Below are positions 43,295 to 54,712 of a DNA stretch of 64,000 nucleotides, piece by piece. The DNA lies in NCBI GenBank assembly GCA_032622095.1, contig CP136063.1:65609897-65673896 (forward strand). Direction: 5' to 3'. Position 1 is the first letter of the stretch. The number at the start of each line of letters is the position of its first letter. The position numbers and the translations under genes are program-made. Source of the DNA: Siphonodentalium dalli (Eukaryota > Mollusca > Scaphopoda > Gadilida > Siphonodentaliidae). The notes beneath the pieces are model-generated. The model did not search any database, was not told the DNA's origin, and saw nothing but the letters and a program-made list of their open reading frames with translations.

Positions 43295-43430
43295 ACCTGG
43301 AGGACATGCATTCTCGTTGCATGCTACTGTCATTGTTGTAGTTCCTGTACACATAGATCCCCCGTTGCTTGGTGGTGGATACATACAATAACGCTTCATG
43401 GTTTTGCAGTCAACTCCACATGTGTATCGT
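43295..43430 (-). pseudogene. Thrombospondin type-1 (TSP1) repeat fragment
   Basis: The minus strand encodes TCGVDCKTMKRYCMYPPPSN then GGSMCTGTTTMTVACNENACPPG. The PPPSNGG..C.G......C....CP pattern is diagnostic of the C-terminal two thirds of a TSP1 repeat. The expected W..WS.CS start is missing; upstream the sequence turns into GATACGTATCG-type repeats. Right after CPPG comes GTTTGTGAAAG, a plausible splice donor. Such repeats occur in secreted matrix and adhesion proteins. It lies about 0.9 kb upstream of the FReD exon on the same strand, so the two could derive from one gene, but this is not shown. Confidence 0.75.
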
Positions 43431-43806
43431 ATCTTGTGAAGTGTATCGCAAATTCGCGATACAAAAATATCACCTATTTTTGTCGTCAAATAGAAAAATT
43501 ACCCATATTTAGTGTTTTGTTCTAGAAATTTGGGTAGATAATCTTCACAGAACATGGTTTTTGAGTATAGTCACTATCGTGATACGTATCGTATTGTTGG
43601 TCAAGTATCGTGAATTTGTGATGCGTATCATATCGTGACAAAGTGTATCGTAGTTTCGAAACTTGAAACCATCTGAAATTTTTTTGTTATCAGATGGTTT
43701 CAATCTGTTGGCCTCCATTTTGAGGACGACCATGTTGCGATTTACAAAATTAACGAAGTCGGTAATGTCGTGTGATGTGAACGCAATATTTAAACCAGAT
43801 ACACAT
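43431..43806. repeat. Degenerate GTATCG/GATACG repeats, no gene
   Basis: Multiple copies of GTATCGT, GATACG and CGTATC between 43430 and 43665. CAGATGGTTTCAATCT also appears as an inverted pair with GAAACCATCTG at about 43666-43710. Confidence 0.5.
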
Positions 43807-43815
43807 ACCTAGCAT

Positions 43816-44747
43816 TAGTCCCAGTCTTCTTGTACTAAAACCAGCTAAGATATTGGGATGGCGATTTGCTGTTTTTAGTCCCAGCCCGCTTGCATACCAA
43901 TCCTATCACACGAGTTACGCCCACGATCTGTGGCGGGAATCTGTGGTGTATTTTACTCGATTTACCTAATGAATCAATACATGATGCTATATACATCGGA
44001 AAGAGAGACATATCATGGTCATAATGGTGTATAATAATCTAACTTTCATGTTAAATTACGCATAGAATATTCCGGTTGATTGTCACCAACATCGCTGTTT
44101 TTTCTGTTTGTTTACTTAACTGAAAGCCGAACTCAGGTTCCGAAGAACTTCGGCATTGTCCGGTGTTTGTTTTGGCCGAGACGAATTTCGATACAAACAA
44201 AATGGCGGCCCCCATGATATTCTAATGGTCATTGTGTTTACACTGTTTTAAACTGTGAGATGGTTATAATTCCCGTAATTTATTTAATGTATTACATTTA
44301 TATCTTCAATATGTATTTAATCTATGTAATAATTTATTTATTGTCACGTATAATTACGATTACAATGGAGAATTCATCGTGCGTGGTTGATTGAAAATCT
44401 ACGGAATATTTTCACCGGAAAATGCCGAACGCAGTTCGCAAGGTCAACTGAGTTCGCATACTTTAAAAAATATGTAAACACTGCGGCAAAAGTTTCTTTT
44501 CACATTAAATTACCGCTTTCAATTCACAACCGATGTGGGTTTCAGATCAAATAGCATGTCTTCTGCGGAAACTATCCGTTTATTGTAGCAATTGTGATAT
44601 TTTATTTCATATAATTGTGGTTTTATTTGAGCGGGTCACTAACGATTAACTCGTGTCAAAGGAGACCATGGGCCTGGAACTCGGACTAAAGACCGGCACC
44701 TCCATCCCAATATCTTAGCCGGTTTTAGTACGAGAAGACTTGGACTA
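43816..44747. mobile_element. MULE-like non-autonomous element, copy 2 (9-bp target duplication)
   Basis: TAGTCCCAGTCTTCTTGTAC at the left and ...GAAGACTTGGACTA at the right, flanked by exact ACCTAGCAT (43807-43815, 44748-44756). The interior matches the 37989 copy along its full length with few changes, for example CAAAATGGCGGCCCCCATGA. The terminal repeats differ more between left and right than in copy 1, so this copy is older or its ends have decayed. Confidence 0.8.
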
Positions 44748-44940
44748 ACCTAGCATATACAATAGATCAAATCCCAGGCAGAATTGTCATAATTGCTGGC
44801 TTCCATAAGTTCTAACTGCGCATGTATTCTAGCAAAACTATGGTGTCGGTTACACAAGATATTGAGTCTTTGAATAAAATCTTATTGAACATTACATCAT
44901 TAGTTTCATTACCTCTTTTGTCATTTTTTAAATGCACCCC

Positions 44941-45606
44941 ACCTGCATTCAACTGATGCTCAATCACCCATGACACAACTCACATGGCTGTGCCTGCATT
45001 CAACTGATGCCCAATCACCCATGACACAACTCACATGGCTGTGCCTGCATTCAACTGATGCTCAATCACCCATGAAAAACTCACATGGCTGTGCCTGCAT
45101 TCAACTGATGCCCAATCACCCATGACACAACTCACATGGCTGTGCCTGCATCCAACTGATGCTCAATCACCCATGACACAACTCACATGGCTGTGCCTGC
45201 ATTCAACTGATGCTCAATCACCCATGACACAACTCACATGGCTGTGCCTGCATTCAACTGATGCTCAATCACCCATGACACAACTCACATGGCTGTGCCT
45301 GCATTCAACTGATGCTCAATCACCCATGACACAACTCACATGGCTGTGCCTGCATTCAACTGATGCTCAATCACCCATGACACAACTCACATGGCTGTGC
45401 CTGCATTCAACTGATGCTCAATCACCCATGACACAACTCACATGGCTGTGCCTGCATTCAACTGATGCTCAATCACCCATGACACAACTCACATGGCTGT
45501 GCCTGCATTCAACTGATGCTCAATCACCCATGACACAACTCACATGGCTGTGCCTGCATTCAACTGATGCTCAATCACCCATGACACAACTCACATGGCT
45601 GTGCTT
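44941..45606. repeat. 51-bp minisatellite, about 13 copies
   Basis: Unit CTGCATTCAACTGATGCTCA + ATCACCCATGACACAACTCA + CATGGCTGTGC. Most central copies are identical; variants (CCC for CTC, a missing base pair block) are at the left edge. Since 51 is a multiple of three, a frame stays open for 170 codons (45122-45634) with a 17-residue period (MTQLTWLCLHSTDAQSP). No start context, promoter or domain supports translation. Confidence 0.9.
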
Positions 45607-45678
45607 TCTTTTTTTGAGTAGGTGTTTATATTGAATTTGATGAATATTCATTATTGAATACAAATAATTATTATTGAA

Positions 45679-46119
45679 TTATAGAGCGTGACCAAGGGGA
45701 CCGGACTCGCTACCTTGATGGGTAGTGCCACTGCCCTGCGCCGAAGTTGCCGTAGGCTTTCCCGCCGGTGTCGTTACGTTCGCACGCGATTTGGCAACTT
45801 CAGCACACAGAACCGCTTGTGCCGGTGGGGGACAAAATGTCTGGGGGGTCCTAAGTACCCCGGCATCTCCACCGGTCACTCCCCCAATAATTGATTGAAC
45901 CGCCGAAGCGTAATCTGGGGAGCGTGAGCTGTTCCTACCCGAGAATTGATCTGGACCAATTAATTTTGAAGAAGCAAGACCGTCCACGAAGAAAAATCGT
46001 GAACGTACCCAGCTTTTGCAAACTTTGCGAAGGTTATCCGGTGCGCAACCTGCGCACCGAACACACGGAATGTGATCATCGAATTCCGCTTTTGCCGCGT
46101 TGCAGACTAAACAAGACAT
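45679..46119 (-). CDS. Cys-rich, gag-like ORF, 146 codons (probably retroelement remnant)
   Basis: The frame begins MSCLVCNAAKAEFDDHIPCV then RCAGCAPDNLRKVCKSW. The C..C / C..C..C / C..W spacing recalls the small Cys-rich start of gag-like proteins of DIRS-type retroelements in invertebrates. This is a resemblance from memory of the pattern only. The rest is Ser/Gly/Thr/Pro-rich, with low-complexity TSAQGSGTTHQGS before the stop. The region is clearly more GC-rich than its flanks. No reverse transcriptase or recombinase follows; the 51-bp minisatellite begins about 70 bp downstream. An overlapping plus-strand frame (45891-46121) also has Cys pairs, so strand choice is not certain. Confidence 0.35.
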   Translation of the reverse strand: MSCLVCNAAKAEFDDHIPCVRCAGCAPDNLRKVCKSWVRSRFFFVDGLASSKLIGPDQFSGRNSSRSPDYASAVQSIIGGVTGGDAGVLRTPQTFCPPPAQAVLCAEVAKSRANVTTPAGKPTATSAQGSGTTHQGSESGPLGHAL

Positions 46120-46594
46120 GATAACAATTTATTTTTGTTGAAAAAAAGTTATGTTTTTTGAGGACTTCCCTTAATACGTCCGACTAGGACCACGTATAAC
46201 GAGAAAAAGATCTATCTTACCTGCACAATCCAATTTGTAGGTAAGGTACACGTGACACGAGACTGACAGAAGGTCAAGGAAGTCACTTCCGGTTAAAAAT
46301 TTAATTTTAAAATTCGTACTCAAGATATTTCGTACCGTTTTTGATTATTAACGGAAATAGGTTCCTTATATACGTCTGGACAAACACGCAAGCGAGGGTA
46401 AACCATATAGTTCAGTGTGTAAGTGTCTACTATAGGAAATATATATTATACCTATGAAAATAGGATAACATTAGCATATTTTATTAATAGAAACTTCAGA
46501 TATGGACAGTATTTTCAATACATTCTCATATCAAGATATCAATATTATCTGATGTGTTGAACATTTGGGCAAAGACTCTGGCCACGTACAACAA
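46120..46594. other. No gene seen
   Basis: AT-rich sequence upstream of the gag-like ORF; no LTR-like repeat recognised. Confidence 0.4.
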
Positions 46595-46790
46595 TATTCT
46601 GATATTATCTTGTTTTTGATCATTTTGGGCAGACGCCAGCTACCACAATTTTATAATATTATCTGGTGTTTTGAACATTAGGGCAAAACCTCTAACCACC
46701 ACAAACAATTATGAAATTATCTGGAGTTATAAAAATATGGACAAAGATGCCAGCCTCCATGAAAAACATGTTTACTTTTAATATGATAAT
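46595..46790. repeat. Direct repeat of ~190 bp, copy 1 (copy 2 at 48430-48620)
   Basis: Begins ATTCTGATATTATCTTGTTT and ends CATGTTTACTTTT. The two copies differ at only a handful of positions and are 1.84 kb apart. Within a copy, ATTATCTGGWGTT..AACAT.AGGGCAAA-like subunits repeat every ~65 bp, continuing to the left of copy 1. Confidence 0.8.
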
Positions 46791-48429
46791 AACGTACTAT
46801 GTTATTAAAAAACTTACTCCTTCCACCTAATTGCTATGTAGAAATACAAATAGAATATACAATTAGATTATAGGTGAATAATAATCAAGTCGCATTAATT
46901 AATGTGCCGGTTTAAAATATGGTATCAATGGTACTGTACATACTGTACTGTATGTCTGTGCCATGCACTGTTACTTAAATTTGAAACCATGTCATTTGGA
47001 CCTTGCTGGTTAAAGGCACGGTTGGCCTTCGTTATAGGTTATAATTTAGAAATAACAGTCAAGAAATTATAACATGTTGTAAAGAATATAGTAATGGCAT
47101 ACTATGATAGTATGAATGCCATATTATCCTCAAAACACACATTGTGTGAGTCAAACGTTTGTTTATATACATTACACAGCATGTAAAGAGTGCGCGATAA
47201 ACACAACACTCCACACTGTGGAAATATTTTAGGAGAGTGATTCATGGTGACCCATTCAACACCAAAATCTTGAAAAGGTGAGGGTTAGTTAGAGCTATAC
47301 TGATAAGTTATAAACAATTTGGTGGAATTTCTAACCAAAGTTCACTTAATGCATGGGGTATCCATGACATGAGTGTTTTGCTTACAGCATACTCTTCACA
47401 TACTGTTTGTTTACATAACATGGGGTTTATTCACATGGCAGTAATAGCATTTAATACAACTATTAGTTATTTAAGTCCAGTGTTTAGGTTCATTGTACCT
47501 GAATACATCTGGTGGAAAAATTCAAGTCCTCATTTTGGAAGATTCATCAGAAGAACAATATGAGTCAGGACCCTATATATCAGCCATTTATTAACTCTGA
47601 AATGGTTGTAAAAGTGAAACATAAAGTGATCCAGACAGACCGATGGACAAAACCAAAGCACTGCCACTGATGGTTATTTAAACCAAATTTCCGGCTACCA
47701 CCTTTGACCAAAAAATCTTAACAAAATATGTACCATGCAAATTTCCATTGCGAGCTGTTTCTGAATAGAACCTGGTATAAAATTGTCTACTATGAGGGTT
47801 TACTAGTGGATAATTTTACCCATTCACAATACAAACCGTTCATAGCAGCATGCATGCATGGCCTCATTAGCTCAAAGACGAGTGTGACTGGCCACACAGT
47901 AGTATTTCAACCAGGCTCTAAGTACTCATGATTCATTCGATGAACTGGATATTACATGCACACTTCGGCTAGGATATGATAGGCAGCAATACATTATTTT
48001 GCTGACGGTAGGATAACATATAGATATCGCGATTTAATTTAGACTTGGAAAAATTATTGAAATTTCAACACGCAGTGACGAATGGTGGCCTGGTATAAGA
48101 TAATGTAATAGCATGCCATTCCATGCCTAAGTTAAATAGCCACTATGTAACAAATGATTTTGGTATCCGGAGAAGTGGGGCCCATTATTAGCTCATAATA
48201 TTGAATATATAATACGCCGCATAACACATTTATATACAAATAATGTGAAGTATAGGTAGAGATATAGAAATTCACCCGAAGCACCATGCGATTTGCCCGA
48301 AAGTTCCACCAATTTGCCCAAATTGTATGCTTGCAAATCGTTCGGGGGGAGGGGGGGGGTTACTTCTTTGCAAGTCAGAAGAACTATTAGTCTGACCGCA
48401 TTTCAACCATTGGAATTCAATTCGAATTA
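46791..48429. other. No gene seen
   Basis: AT-rich; ORFs up to 67 codons lack domains. A G-rich run lies at about 48342-48359. Confidence 0.4.
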
Positions 48430-48620
48430 CAATATTCTGATATTATCTTGTTTTTGATCATTTTGGGCTGACACCAGCTACCACAATTTTATAATATTAT
48501 CTGGTGTTTTGAACATTTAGGGCAAAACCTCTAACCACCACAAACAATTATGAAATTATCTGGAGTTATAAAAATATGGACAAAGATGCCAGCCTCCATG
48601 AAATACATGTTTACTTTTAT
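48430..48620. repeat. Direct repeat of ~190 bp, copy 2
   Basis: See copy 1 at 46595. The duplication may mark the ends of a 1.8-kb element or an unequal exchange product. Confidence 0.8.
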
Positions 48621-48701
48621 TAATTATTGAACCCATTCAAAAATAATCGGTTGGTTCTCCACAAATAATGGAGCCTATATGCCGACTGGCTACATGTAGT
48701 G

Positions 48702-49101
48702 TTAACCCTTTACCCAACAGAAGGGCCCTGTGCCAATGCATTCTCTTATATATGCGAGTCGACCATAGGTCGCCTCGCATATATAAGAGAATGCATTGGC
48801 TTAACACATTAAAAATTATAAAATTGTTAAAGAATGTAAGAAAAAATGGTAAAAAGTGTTAAAAAAAGATTTTGTTTAGGCCAATGCATTCTCTTATATA
48901 TGCGAGGCGACCTATGGTCGACTCGCATATATAAGAGAATGCATTGGCACAGGGCATAACTGTAACTATCACAATGTGGTCAAGGAGCCGGTTCCAATGA
49001 TATCCATATTTGTATGGTTCTATTGAGACATACCGAAGATATTTTAGGCTGTTGAAGCTTTATTTGGCCGGTTTTGGCCGGTTTGTTGGGTAAAGGGTTA
49101 A
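48702..49101. mobile_element. Twin-hairpin TTAA MITE, copy 3
   Basis: TTAA flanks, same ends and same two oriented hairpins as copies 1 and 2; nearly identical to the 40398 copy. Confidence 0.85.
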
Positions 49102-49879
49102 TTGAAATGGTCTATTCTTCATTTGAAGATGTTATGGTAATATGTGCAGACACAGAGACAACACTCCTAGATTTCTCAATCATGTATCCTCATATTAAAC
49201 CAATCAACCGATGTATCAATGAAAATGATTACCAGTGTCAGACAAAAAATTTTGGTTCGGAACAAGGGAGGCCATTTTCACATTATTGGCGTAAATAATT
49301 TATGCTTGAGCATTAAGACGTAGTTCTCTAATGCCCTATGACAGGGGTAATAATCATGTAAAGCGCATTGCAACTAATTTTAAAGTAGAATGCGCTATAT
49401 AAAAATATATAAATACATTGATTATTATGATTATGATCAGTTTGCACCAAATAACAGAGCCATTTATAGAATGTTTGAGGATATAAGTTATTGAATGTTT
49501 TACACGGCTTTTCCCTGATATGTTCATTTTATCAAACACTGAAAAAATAATAACTTTAGATAAACTAACTACACTTGGTTTTGCCCAACCAACATCTTAG
49601 CAAATTAGCAGCGCTACATGCTTAACCAGGGGTTGGTTATATACCAGTGAGATTGAATTTCATAATATATTATCATTGGGCTGAGTAATTACATTTGAAA
49701 AATTGGGCTATATGTGTATACACTTAAGCACAATTAGCTAATAAATATGAAAAAGGCGTCCCATACAACAAAATCATATCTGAGATGTACATGTAGGCCT
49801 ATAATAAATACAAACCTTTCTCCTTGAATATCTGGTTTATTACCTTCGAGGAACATTCCATAAGGGTGGTCACATCTTT
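49102..49879. other. No gene seen on the plus strand; minus-strand coding may extend in
   Basis: The minus strand just left of 49880 continues with a short open stretch in another frame (to about 49790), which could be the 3' end of the coding region described next. Confidence 0.35.
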
Positions 49880-50471
49880 TTATTTGGAAAGAACAGAAGA
49901 CAGTGAAGCAACCCTTGAACACAATAAAGCGGTGTCTAACCGAATGTTTCTCAATATCTCTCCCTTCACTTCTTCGTACTGTTTTTTCTTTTTTGATTCA
50001 GCATCGTCTGACTCCTCAATGACAGGGTCAAAGTTAGGACATGTTTTTAGAATGATCTCTGGGGTACTGGAACGTACACATGATTTAATTCGCACTGCTG
50101 AATAATCATTGTCATCAGATAAAATAGAAGAAATAGAAATGTCATTGTTATCACACATTTCATCAAATCCATGTTCTTGATTGGGAACTGTAACTGTTTC
50201 ACTAGTAGAAATGAGTCTTTTTTTTCACTCTTTGTTTTTTCCGTTTACTTGGAGTTTGATTTTTTGTGACTGGTGTATAATTACCAGGTGTCTGTGGTGT
50301 GTTATGAAGACGCTTTTCTGTATCTCTGTCCCCCGATTCCATGTACTCTGAATTTTTTTTCAAGCAACTACATTTGAATTCATAATTGGATGACACTCTG
50401 TTGAGACACTTCTGACCGATGGAAGCAGTCGCCGGTAACATCTCAACAGACGCACGTCTTCTTTGATACAT
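49880..50471 (-). CDS. Uncharacterised coding stretch, two frames joined across a homopolymer
   Basis: Two adjoining minus-strand open frames look like one protein. The first (50471-50202) contains SIGQKCLNRVSSNYEFKCSC and a basic, Thr/Pro-rich segment ending in Lys runs. The second (50158-49880) contains SISSILSDDNDYSAVRIKSC, STPEIILKTCPNFDPVIEES and a helical Lys/Glu-rich end. A run of T (plus strand, about 50218-50226) lies at the switch, so a single-base slip in the genome or the assembly would join them into about 195 codons. The upstream side abuts the terminal hairpin of a pearl-like element. No family recognised. Confidence 0.45.
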
Positions 50472-50473
50472 TT

Positions 50474-51510
50474 AGTTTTGTTGTCCCCCGAAAAATTAAT
50501 TTTTGGGGGACTATAAAAACGGGGTCCGTCCGTCCGCCCGTTCGTCCGTCCGTCACACTTTTGAGTACCTTCATGGTGTAATCATCTCCTCCTACAGATT
50601 TCATCCCAGAGATTTGAAACTTCAGAATATTGTTGCCCATATATTGAAGATGTGCAACATGTATATAGATGACGGAAAAATTATTTTTTGACAGAGTTAT
50701 TAACCCTTTTCGACTTAGAAAATTTCAACATTTTTTATAATTTTCAGTATGAAGGTACCTTCATGGTGTAATCAACTCCTCCCACAGTTTTCATCCTAGA
50801 GATTTGAAACTTCAGAATATTGTTGCCCATATATTGAAGATGTGCAACATGTATATAGATGACGGAAAAATTATTTTTTGACAGAGTTATTAACCCTTTT
50901 CGACTTAGAAAATTTCAACATTTTTTATAATTTTCTGTATGAGGGTACCTTCATGGTGTAATCAATTCCTACAGTTTTGATTGTAGATATTTGAAACTTC
51001 AGAGTATTGTTATCCACATATTGGAGATGTGCAACATGTATATAGATGACGGAAAAATTATTTTTTGACAGAGTTATTAACCCTTTTCGACTTAGAAAAT
51101 TTCAACATTTTTTATAATTTTCAGTATGAGGGTACCTTCATGGTGTAATCAACTCCTCCCACAGTTTTCATCCTAGAGATTTGAAACTTCAGAATATTGT
51201 TGCCCATATATTGAAGATGTGCAACATGTATATAGATGACGGAAAAATTATTTTTTGACAGAGTTATTAACCCTTTTCGACTTAGAAAATTTCAACATTT
51301 TTTATAATTTTCAGTATGAAGGTACCTTCATGGTGTAATCAACTCCTCCCACAGTTTTCATCCTAGAGATTTGAAACTTCAGAATATTGTTGCCCATATA
51401 TTGAAGATGTGCAACATGTATATAGATGACGGAAAAATTATTTTTTGACAGAGTTATTAACCCTTTTCAACTTAGAAAATTTCAACATTTCAAAATTTCA
51501 AAAAAAATTC
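50474..51510 (-). mobile_element. Pearl-like element: terminal hairpin, (GTCC)n and ~190-bp tandem units
   Basis: CCCCCGAAAAATTAATTTTT then GGGGGACTATAAAAACGGGG forms a stem-loop, followed by a GTCCGTCCGTCCGCCC microsatellite (50525-50553). Units marked by TTCATGGTGTAATCAACTCC then start at about 50571, 50761, 50951, 51138 and 51328, a period of 187-190 bp. The second, fourth and fifth units are nearly identical. No coding capacity. Confidence 0.65.
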
Positions 51511-53340
51511 TTTAACAAAGCGGCATCGACTTGCCACTTTTTCGGGGGACACTGTGGTAAGCTGACCTTTTATTCAACTTAAAACATCGTGATTTATCTG
51601 ATGTCAAGCAGGCAAAACACATGGATTTTGATTTTTTCGGGGAGTTGAAAAGCCAGCGGACATTTTGAATGGTGTAATCAACTCCTCCTACAGTTTTGAT
51701 TGTAGATATTTGAAACTTCAGAGTATAGTTATCCACATATTGGAGATGTGCAACATGTATATAGATGACGGAAAAATTATTTTTTGACAGAGTTATTAAC
51801 CCTTTTCGACTTAGAAAATTTCAACATTTTTTATAATTTTCTGTATGAGGGTACCTTCATGGTGTAATCAACTCCTCCTACAGTTTTGATTGTAGATATT
51901 TGAAACTTCAGAGTATTGTTATCCACATATTGGAGATGTGCAACATGTATATAGAGGACGGAAAAATTATTTTTTTACGGAGTTATTAACCCTTTTCGAC
52001 TTAGAAAATTTCAACTTTTATAAAATTAAAAAAAAAATTCTTTAACAAAGCGGCATCGACTTGCCACTTTTTCGGGGGACACTGTGGTCAGCTGACCTTT
52101 TATTCAACTTAAAACATCGTGATTTATCTGATGTCAAGCAGGCAAAACACATGGATTTTGATTTTTTCGGGGAGTTGAAAAACCAGTGGACATTTTGAAT
52201 GGGATTCCCCAGTCTAAAAATAGAGGTATCGGTCCGCATAGTTAAAAAAGTTACCATCCTTATGGCAGTGGTATCTCAGCGGAGCGATGGGAGATAATTC
52301 TGCCTGGAGTTTGCTGATGGACTGGCTCAATGTCCAAATTTTGGGAGGTTAATTATAAATAATGTTTTTCTGAGAGCAAACCTCATAAATATTGTTTGTG
52401 TGAACATTTCTCAAATTATTAGGAGCTTAGCTCACAATATTTGTTAGCTCATAACTATTGGCTAGACACACTTTTTAGCTCATAAACATCAAAAGTTTGA
52501 ACATCCGTCTGTCCGTCCGGAGTTATAACTCCAGTAATGATCATCCGATTTTATTGACACTTGGTATGTAGGTGTCTCAACCAAGAACACAGGTGCTCTG
52601 CAATTCTGGGTTTGATCCGATGTTCTTTTATGGAGTTATGTCCCTTTTTTCAACTTTTTTTTTACTTAGAAAATTTCTCACTTTTTTGGTTTCCGGATGA
52701 TATCTCAAATTTGGATCTTTTAATTGCAAATACCGTTCTTATGTGGATCATTCATATCAAGATACAGGTTGAGTTCGAATTTTAGTTTGATCCGATGATT
52801 TTTCCTAGAGTTGTGGACTTTTTTTTTACTTAGAAAATTCAATTTTACTTCTTTTTTCTTTGGTTTCCGGATGATAACTCAAGTTTGGACTGTTGAATTG
52901 AAAATTCCGTTTTTTGTGAGTCATTAATTATTATCAAAATACAGGTCACGTTCGAATTTGAGTTTGATCCGATGATTTTTCTCAGTTTTATGGGATTTTC
53001 GACTTAGAAAATACAATTTTTCTTGTTTTTCCTTTGGTTTCCTGATGATAACTCAAGTTTGGATCGTTTAATTGGAAATTCTGTTTTTTTGTGGGTTGTT
53101 CATATCAAAATACAGATCAAGTTCGAATTTGAGTGTGATCCAATGATTTTTCCTAGAGTTATGGGCCTTTTGACATTGAATTTTTTTTTTATATAATTTT
53201 CTGTATGAGGGTACCCTCATGGTGTAATCAACTACTCCTACAGTTTGATTGTAGATATTTGAAACTTCAGAGTATTGTCACCCACATGGAGATGTGCAAC
53301 AATAATTAAAATTGTAAAAAATAATAACAAATGATGAAAA
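51511..53340. repeat. Continuation of the tandem array with a duplicated 150-bp spacer and a second unit type
   Basis: AAAGCGGCATCGACTTGCCA...CATTTTGAAT occurs twice (about 51519-51670 and 52047-52200), separated by two more 190-bp units. From about 52500 a GTCTGTCCGTCCGG tract starts another series of ~180-bp units with TTTGGTTTCCGGATGATAAC and TTTGAGTTTGATCCGATGAT (about 52660-53160). A last partial 190-bp unit follows at 53205-53300. This looks like two related elements nested or fused. Confidence 0.6.
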
Positions 53341-53341
53341 A

Positions 53342-53467
53342 TTGTTAGGCCAATGCATTCTCTTATATGTGCGAGGCGACCTATGGTCGACTCGCATATA
53401 TAAGAGAATGCATTGGCACAGGGTATATGGGTTGATACAAAAATCGGACCTGGCACTGAAAGGGTTA
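53342..53467. mobile_element. Partial twin-hairpin MITE (single hairpin)
   Basis: GGCCAATGCATTCTCTTATA...GAGAATGCATTGGCACAGGG, the second of the two hairpins, followed by about 40 bp ending in GGGTTAA. The left end and first hairpin are missing. Confidence 0.7.
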
Positions 53468-54627
53468 AGAAAAAAACAGCCGTCTTACTGGCTTAGTCTC
53501 TAATTTTAGAAAACCACCAATAACAACTATTGAGCTCGAATGAGAGTGGAGAGTTTTTGTAGAAGACCCGAATCACCATCGATGTCCGAGACAAGACAAG
53601 TTCCCCTTAAGTTTAGTTTATTATTGCACGCTTCTAAATTGATTTTCACATGCCACAAATGCAAATTTCGACATTTCCACAACCAATATTGCTACTTGTG
53701 CTAATAAATGTCTATTAAAATTGTCAAATTACCAGTCATCATCTGAGATGCATCAGAGTAATGTATTACACTGATATGCAAGGGACCCTGGTGGCTCAGT
53801 CAGTATTTGGCATGGCTCCTTATGCAATATGGTGTAAAATGAATCAGAATTCTTAAAGGAAATGATGTGTACTAGTATTTAAGTACATGTACATGTATAT
53901 TTATTTAAAAATAGAGACAATTACATGTATATCCTCTCAGTCATATTCTTCCTTTCAAGAATCATTCCCATCAACGGTCTCATTTTAAACTGGAAAATGA
54001 TGACAGCTTGAGCCAACCATTGATGACAGCTTGAGCCAACCATTGCTTGATCTTCATATCAACAAGGAATGAAAATTTGTTCATTGCATTGCCCATAAAA
54101 TATACAAATTATGCTGAGTAAGTGTATCACACATACATGTAGCAATATATCTTTTTCAAGTTGTCATTGTTCTGTTACATGTACTTCACAAAACTGCTGG
54201 TAACATTGTAAGAAGGTAATGATTGTACATGTCCCGATTCACTAAATTCAAGTCAGAGTGTTTGATGGACTGTATTTGTGCAATGAATTGGAGTCTTGTC
54301 CTCCCGTCCACATCTGTCTCTCTCCCTTTGAACCTAAAATAGAAGGATATTGATATTTGAAACCCTAAACAACTTCTCTAAGGAGACTGGTGCTGCCTAA
54401 CTCATGGGGGTGTGTGACTCATTCAAATTTGCATTCAAGTTTTGGATACCAGGTCTTGAATACTAGTAACCAGAAAAAATTGAATACTTTCAGCTTAGGT
54501 CATCAGAAAGTGCAAAAAATGATAACTTTCAAAAATGTAATTGTTAATTTAAATAAATTTATAAAGTAATACAGAAAGTCTTGGAGACATTGCAATGTTT
54601 CATGTCAAATCTAGTGGCTTATATAAT
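53468..54627. other. No gene; SINE-like fragment at 53788-53830
   Basis: GACCCTGGTGGCTCAGTCAG resembles the head and A box of the SINE at 36033, without a B box. A 24-bp tandem pair GATGACAGCTTGAGCCAACC lies at about 53999-54046. Confidence 0.4.
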
Positions 54628-54712
54628 CATACCCACCACAATGAGTTGTGGGGGGGGGGGTAGGGTATACTGAAATTAGCTTGTCTGTCCATCCATCCAA
54701 CCAAGGGCGTAA
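54628..54712 (-). mobile_element. Truncated end of a pearl-like element
   Basis: CCCACCACAATGAGTTGTGG with a G11 run forms a stem-loop, followed by GGGTATACTG and GTCTGTCCATCCATCC. GGGTATACTG is shared exactly with the element at 28998. No tandem body follows. Confidence 0.45.

Noticed and set aside
45122-45634. 170-codon repetitive protein
   Set aside because: Explained by the 51-bp minisatellite; no evidence of a promoter, start context or homologous repeat protein.
47369-47931. ORFs of 64 and 67 codons
   Set aside because: No motif or splice evidence; background composition.
53788-53830. Second SINE or tRNA gene
   Set aside because: Only an A-box-like GTGGCTCAGTCAG is present; no B box, no cloverleaf and no tail, so it is at most a fragment.
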